NCBI GenBank assembly: GCA_021828225.1
Contig: JAKASH010000010.1
Span: 1-16,812 of the forward strand
DNA length: 16,812 nucleotides
Direction: 5' to 3'
From: Acidobacteriota bacterium
Lineage (GTDB): Bacteria; Acidobacteriota; Terriglobia; UBA7540
Of the stretch, positions 14,860 through 16,812 are shown in pieces. Made by a program: the position numbers and the translations under genes. The notes under the pieces were generated by a model. That model was not told where the DNA came from, did no database searches, and saw nothing but the letters and a program-made list of their open reading frames with translations. Positions within the stretch are counted from its first letter, which is position 1, and each line of letters starts with the position of its first letter.

Positions 14860-14917
14860 GAGACGAGGTTGCAGCCGGTCGTGCGCACAAATGCAATGGC
14901 TTTTGCAATCTCGTCTC
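14860..14917. terminator. Long imperfect hairpin after parB (terminator-like)
   Basis: GAGACGAGGTTGCA (14860-14873) and TGCAATCTCGTCTC (14904-14917) pair over 14 bp, with one G-T pair, around a 30-base loop that contains the 8-base palindrome GTGCGCAC (14881-14888). It begins 15 bases after the parB stop codon. No T run follows, so an intrinsic terminator is not proven; a 3' stabilising stem or another structured element is equally possible. The rest of the gap to 15094 shows nothing else convincing. Confidence 0.5.
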
Positions 14918-15094
14918 ACCACAATTCCATTGCCCTTACCTCACTTATCCCGTAATTGCCAGGTGGCGTCGTGCGCGTTTATCGCGGCGTCAAATCCTTG
15001 CCCTTAGATGAAATCATAGAAGTTGCATTCGGTTGATCCAGCGGATAGCCTTGGATTTTTGTCAAAAAAATCTCGCATTGCGGTGGCTACAAAC

Positions 15095-16812
15095 GTGAAG
15101 GATGAAAATCGCAGAGTTGGAGGGCAGGGAATTGTTAAAGCCTCGACCAGCGGCACTGGCTTCATCCTGGATTGCCTGTTCCTGGCGGCGGTCGAGATTC
15201 TGTCGCTTGTTGCTTATGCTCCGCGCATCGGTTTCTATACAGACGACTGGGCCTTTCTCTCCATCTTCAAAGGGTGCCCCAACCAATCGTTTTCGGGGCT
15301 CTATGCTTGTCTCTATTCCGGCGCGCCGAACACCCGGCCGCGCCCTGTCCAGATTTTTTCGCTGACAGCGCTCTACAAAGTTGCGGGAGTTCATCCCTTT
15401 ACTTACCAGCTTTTCATCGCTGTCTTCCTTGTCGCTATGGTGCTGATGCTTTACTTTGTCCTGCGAGAGTTGCAGGCGCCGCGTTTGCTGGCGATTAGCT
15501 TGCCTTTGCTTTACGGTCTTCTTCCTCACTACTCGACCGACCGTTTCTGGATGGCCTCATCGCAATCCCTTGTGTCCATGTTTTTCGGCTTCCTGTGCTT
15601 CTACTGTGTATTGCGGTCGGCATCGGCAAGCCGCGGGTTCCGCTGGCGGTGGCAGTTGGGCAGCATTGTTGCGCTGGTGGTAAGTTCCTTTGCCTATGAG
15701 ATCTTCGTGCCGTTGTTTGTGCTGGTTCCTTTTCTCTATTGGTACCGTTCGAGGAAACTGCCCCGGCAAGAATCCTCCAGGAGGCGCGGACTTCGGAGAA
15801 GTTCAATTCTTTATTTCCTTGCAGCGGCTCTCGTGCTGGCTGCGGTTACCGTCTACAAGTTGATGACTCAGCTCGGCAGCGTTCACGGCAGATTTCTGCA
15901 CCGCATACCTCAGGTAATTCACCAGGGCCTTGTGCGGGCCATTAATTTCAACTATGGCTATTACGGATTGGGCTTGCCGGCCGTGGCCTGGAGCGCCGCG
16001 CGGTTTTACCCGAACGCGGAAGTGCTTATCCTTGGTGCAATTCTGGCTTGCGTAATCCTGGCGTATTTCCGCTACGTTGTCCGGTCGTCTGGACCGTGTT
16101 TCCCGCGGCCCGGCATCTGGGCCATGCTGCTGGGGTTGGGACTGGTGATTTACGGGCTTGGTTACGCTCCCTTCTTTGCTTATCCGGTCCTCAACCTGAC
16201 AAGCACGGATCCCGAAAATCGCATCGCGCTTGCCGCGGCGGTGGGCGCTGCAATTTCGATTGTCAGCCTGCTCGGGTTGGCCAGCAGCCTTGCCAGGTCA
16301 AATCTCATCCGCACGAGAATATTCACAGTCCTGTTTACGATTTTTGCTGTGTCGGGATTCTTAATCGTTAATGCCATTGGCTGCTTCTGGATCGCTGCCT
16401 ATCAACGGCAGAATGCAGTCGTCGCTTCGATTCGGCAGAACTTTCCTGTCCTGCCGTCGGGAAGCGTGCTTATCCTTGATGGTGTGTGTCCCTCTATCGG
16501 CCCCGCGCCGGTCTTCGAGTTTGATTACGATCTGGAGGGCACTCTCTGGATCGATTATGACAATCCTGATTTGCGCGCGGACGTTGTGAGTCCTGCCCTG
16601 AAAGTGGGCGAACGCGGCCTGACTTCCGTAACATATGGCCATGTGGACCATTACGCTTACGGGAGCAATCTTATTGTGTTCAACCCGAAAGGAAAGGTCA
16701 TGGAACGGCTGACGAGCGCAGAAGTTGCTCGCCAATATTTCCGGCTTCATGATCCGGATTTTAATGGCGACTGCAATCCTGCGCGTTTATCTCCCGGTAT
16801 TTACCCTTTCAC
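15095..16812 (+). CDS. Multi-spanning membrane protein, probable GT-C type glycosyltransferase (partial, C-terminus cut by window edge)
   Basis: The frame stays open for 572 codons to the window end. I favour a GTG start at 15095, eight bases after GGTGG; a GTG at 15083 or TTG at 15059 is possible. About ten hydrophobic segments are visible, beginning with residues about 22-42. The first large loop carries GFYTDDWAFL (Asp50, Asp51) and then TRPRPVQIFSLTALYKVAG. An acidic pair in the first loop and an RP-type motif ahead of the second helix are seen in GT-C enzymes, which move sugars from lipid-phosphate donors outside the inner membrane. After the last visible helix (near FTVLFTIFAVSGFLIVNAIG) comes a soluble part with FEFDYDLEGTLWIDYDN. 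The substrate is unknown, and the family call is inference from topology and motifs. A gap of 249 bases with a hairpin separates it from parB, so it is probably a separate unit. Confidence 0.6.
   Translation, partial: MKDENRRVGGQGIVKASTSGTGFILDCLFLAAVEILSLVAYAPRIGFYTDDWAFLSIFKGCPNQSFSGLYACLYSGAPNTRPRPVQIFSLTALYKVAGVHPFTYQLFIAVFLVAMVLMLYFVLRELQAPRLLAISLPLLYGLLPHYSTDRFWMASSQSLVSMFFGFLCFYCVLRSASASRGFRWRWQLGSIVALVVSSFAYEIFVPLFVLVPFLYWYRSRKLPRQESSRRRGLRRSSILYFLAAALVLAAVTVYKLMTQLGSVHGRFLHRIPQVIHQGLVRAINFNYGYYGLGLPAVAWSAARFYPNAEVLILGAILACVILAYFRYVVRSSGPCFPRPGIWAMLLGLGLVIYGLGYAPFFAYPVLNLTSTDPENRIALAAAVGAAISIVSLLGLASSLARSNLIRTRIFTVLFTIFAVSGFLIVNAIGCFWIAAYQRQNAVVASIRQNFPVLPSGSVLILDGVCPSIGPAPVFEFDYDLEGTLWIDYDNPDLRADVVSPALKVGERGLTSVTYGHVDHYAYGSNLIVFNPKGKVMERLTSAEVARQYFRLHDPDFNGDCNPARLSPGIYPF

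Overview
The window is an ordinary-looking stretch of bacterial chromosome with a fairly high G+C content and dense coding on both strands. It carries a diderm (outer-membrane) gene set: a Tol-Pal cluster, a lipoprotein with a lipobox and a beta-barrel protein. Several traits make me favour Acidobacteriota: a Pal lipoprotein with an Ig-like domain before its OmpA domain, a TonB-like protein in the TolA position, and a bifunctional-nuclease (DUF151) gene beside miaB. This lineage call is inference from gene content, not a computed placement.

Left part, all on the minus strand, from about 9145 down to 1. A divergent promoter region (9146-9374) feeds the cluster tolQ, tolR, a TonB/TolA-like transducer and tolB. 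An AT-rich 397-base gap follows, then pal, a 200-base gap with two hairpins and a promoter candidate, then cpoB and ssb. Beyond these come a small outer-membrane beta-barrel gene and the 5' three quarters of an NADP-type malic enzyme (maeB), which is cut by the window edge. The Tol proteins form a proton-driven inner-membrane motor linked through periplasmic TolB and CpoB to Pal at the outer membrane and peptidoglycan.

Right part, all on the plus strand, from 9375 to the end: recN (double-strand break repair), miaB (tRNA 2-methylthio modification), a DUF151 nuclease-family gene, and the parA-parB chromosome segregation pair, whose genes overlap by 11 bases. After a gap with a long hairpin comes a multi-spanning membrane protein that resembles a GT-C glycosyltransferase and runs off the window end.

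I saw no CRISPR array, insertion sequence, tRNA, rRNA or prophage gene. Nothing here reads as a wholly new system. The points most worth a second look are the Ig-containing Pal, the TonB-like replacement of TolA, the dyads that overlap candidate -35 regions upstream of pal and maeB, and the hairpins after pal and parB. Several starts were moved on ribosome-binding-site grounds: tolR, the DUF151 gene, parA, parB and the membrane protein.
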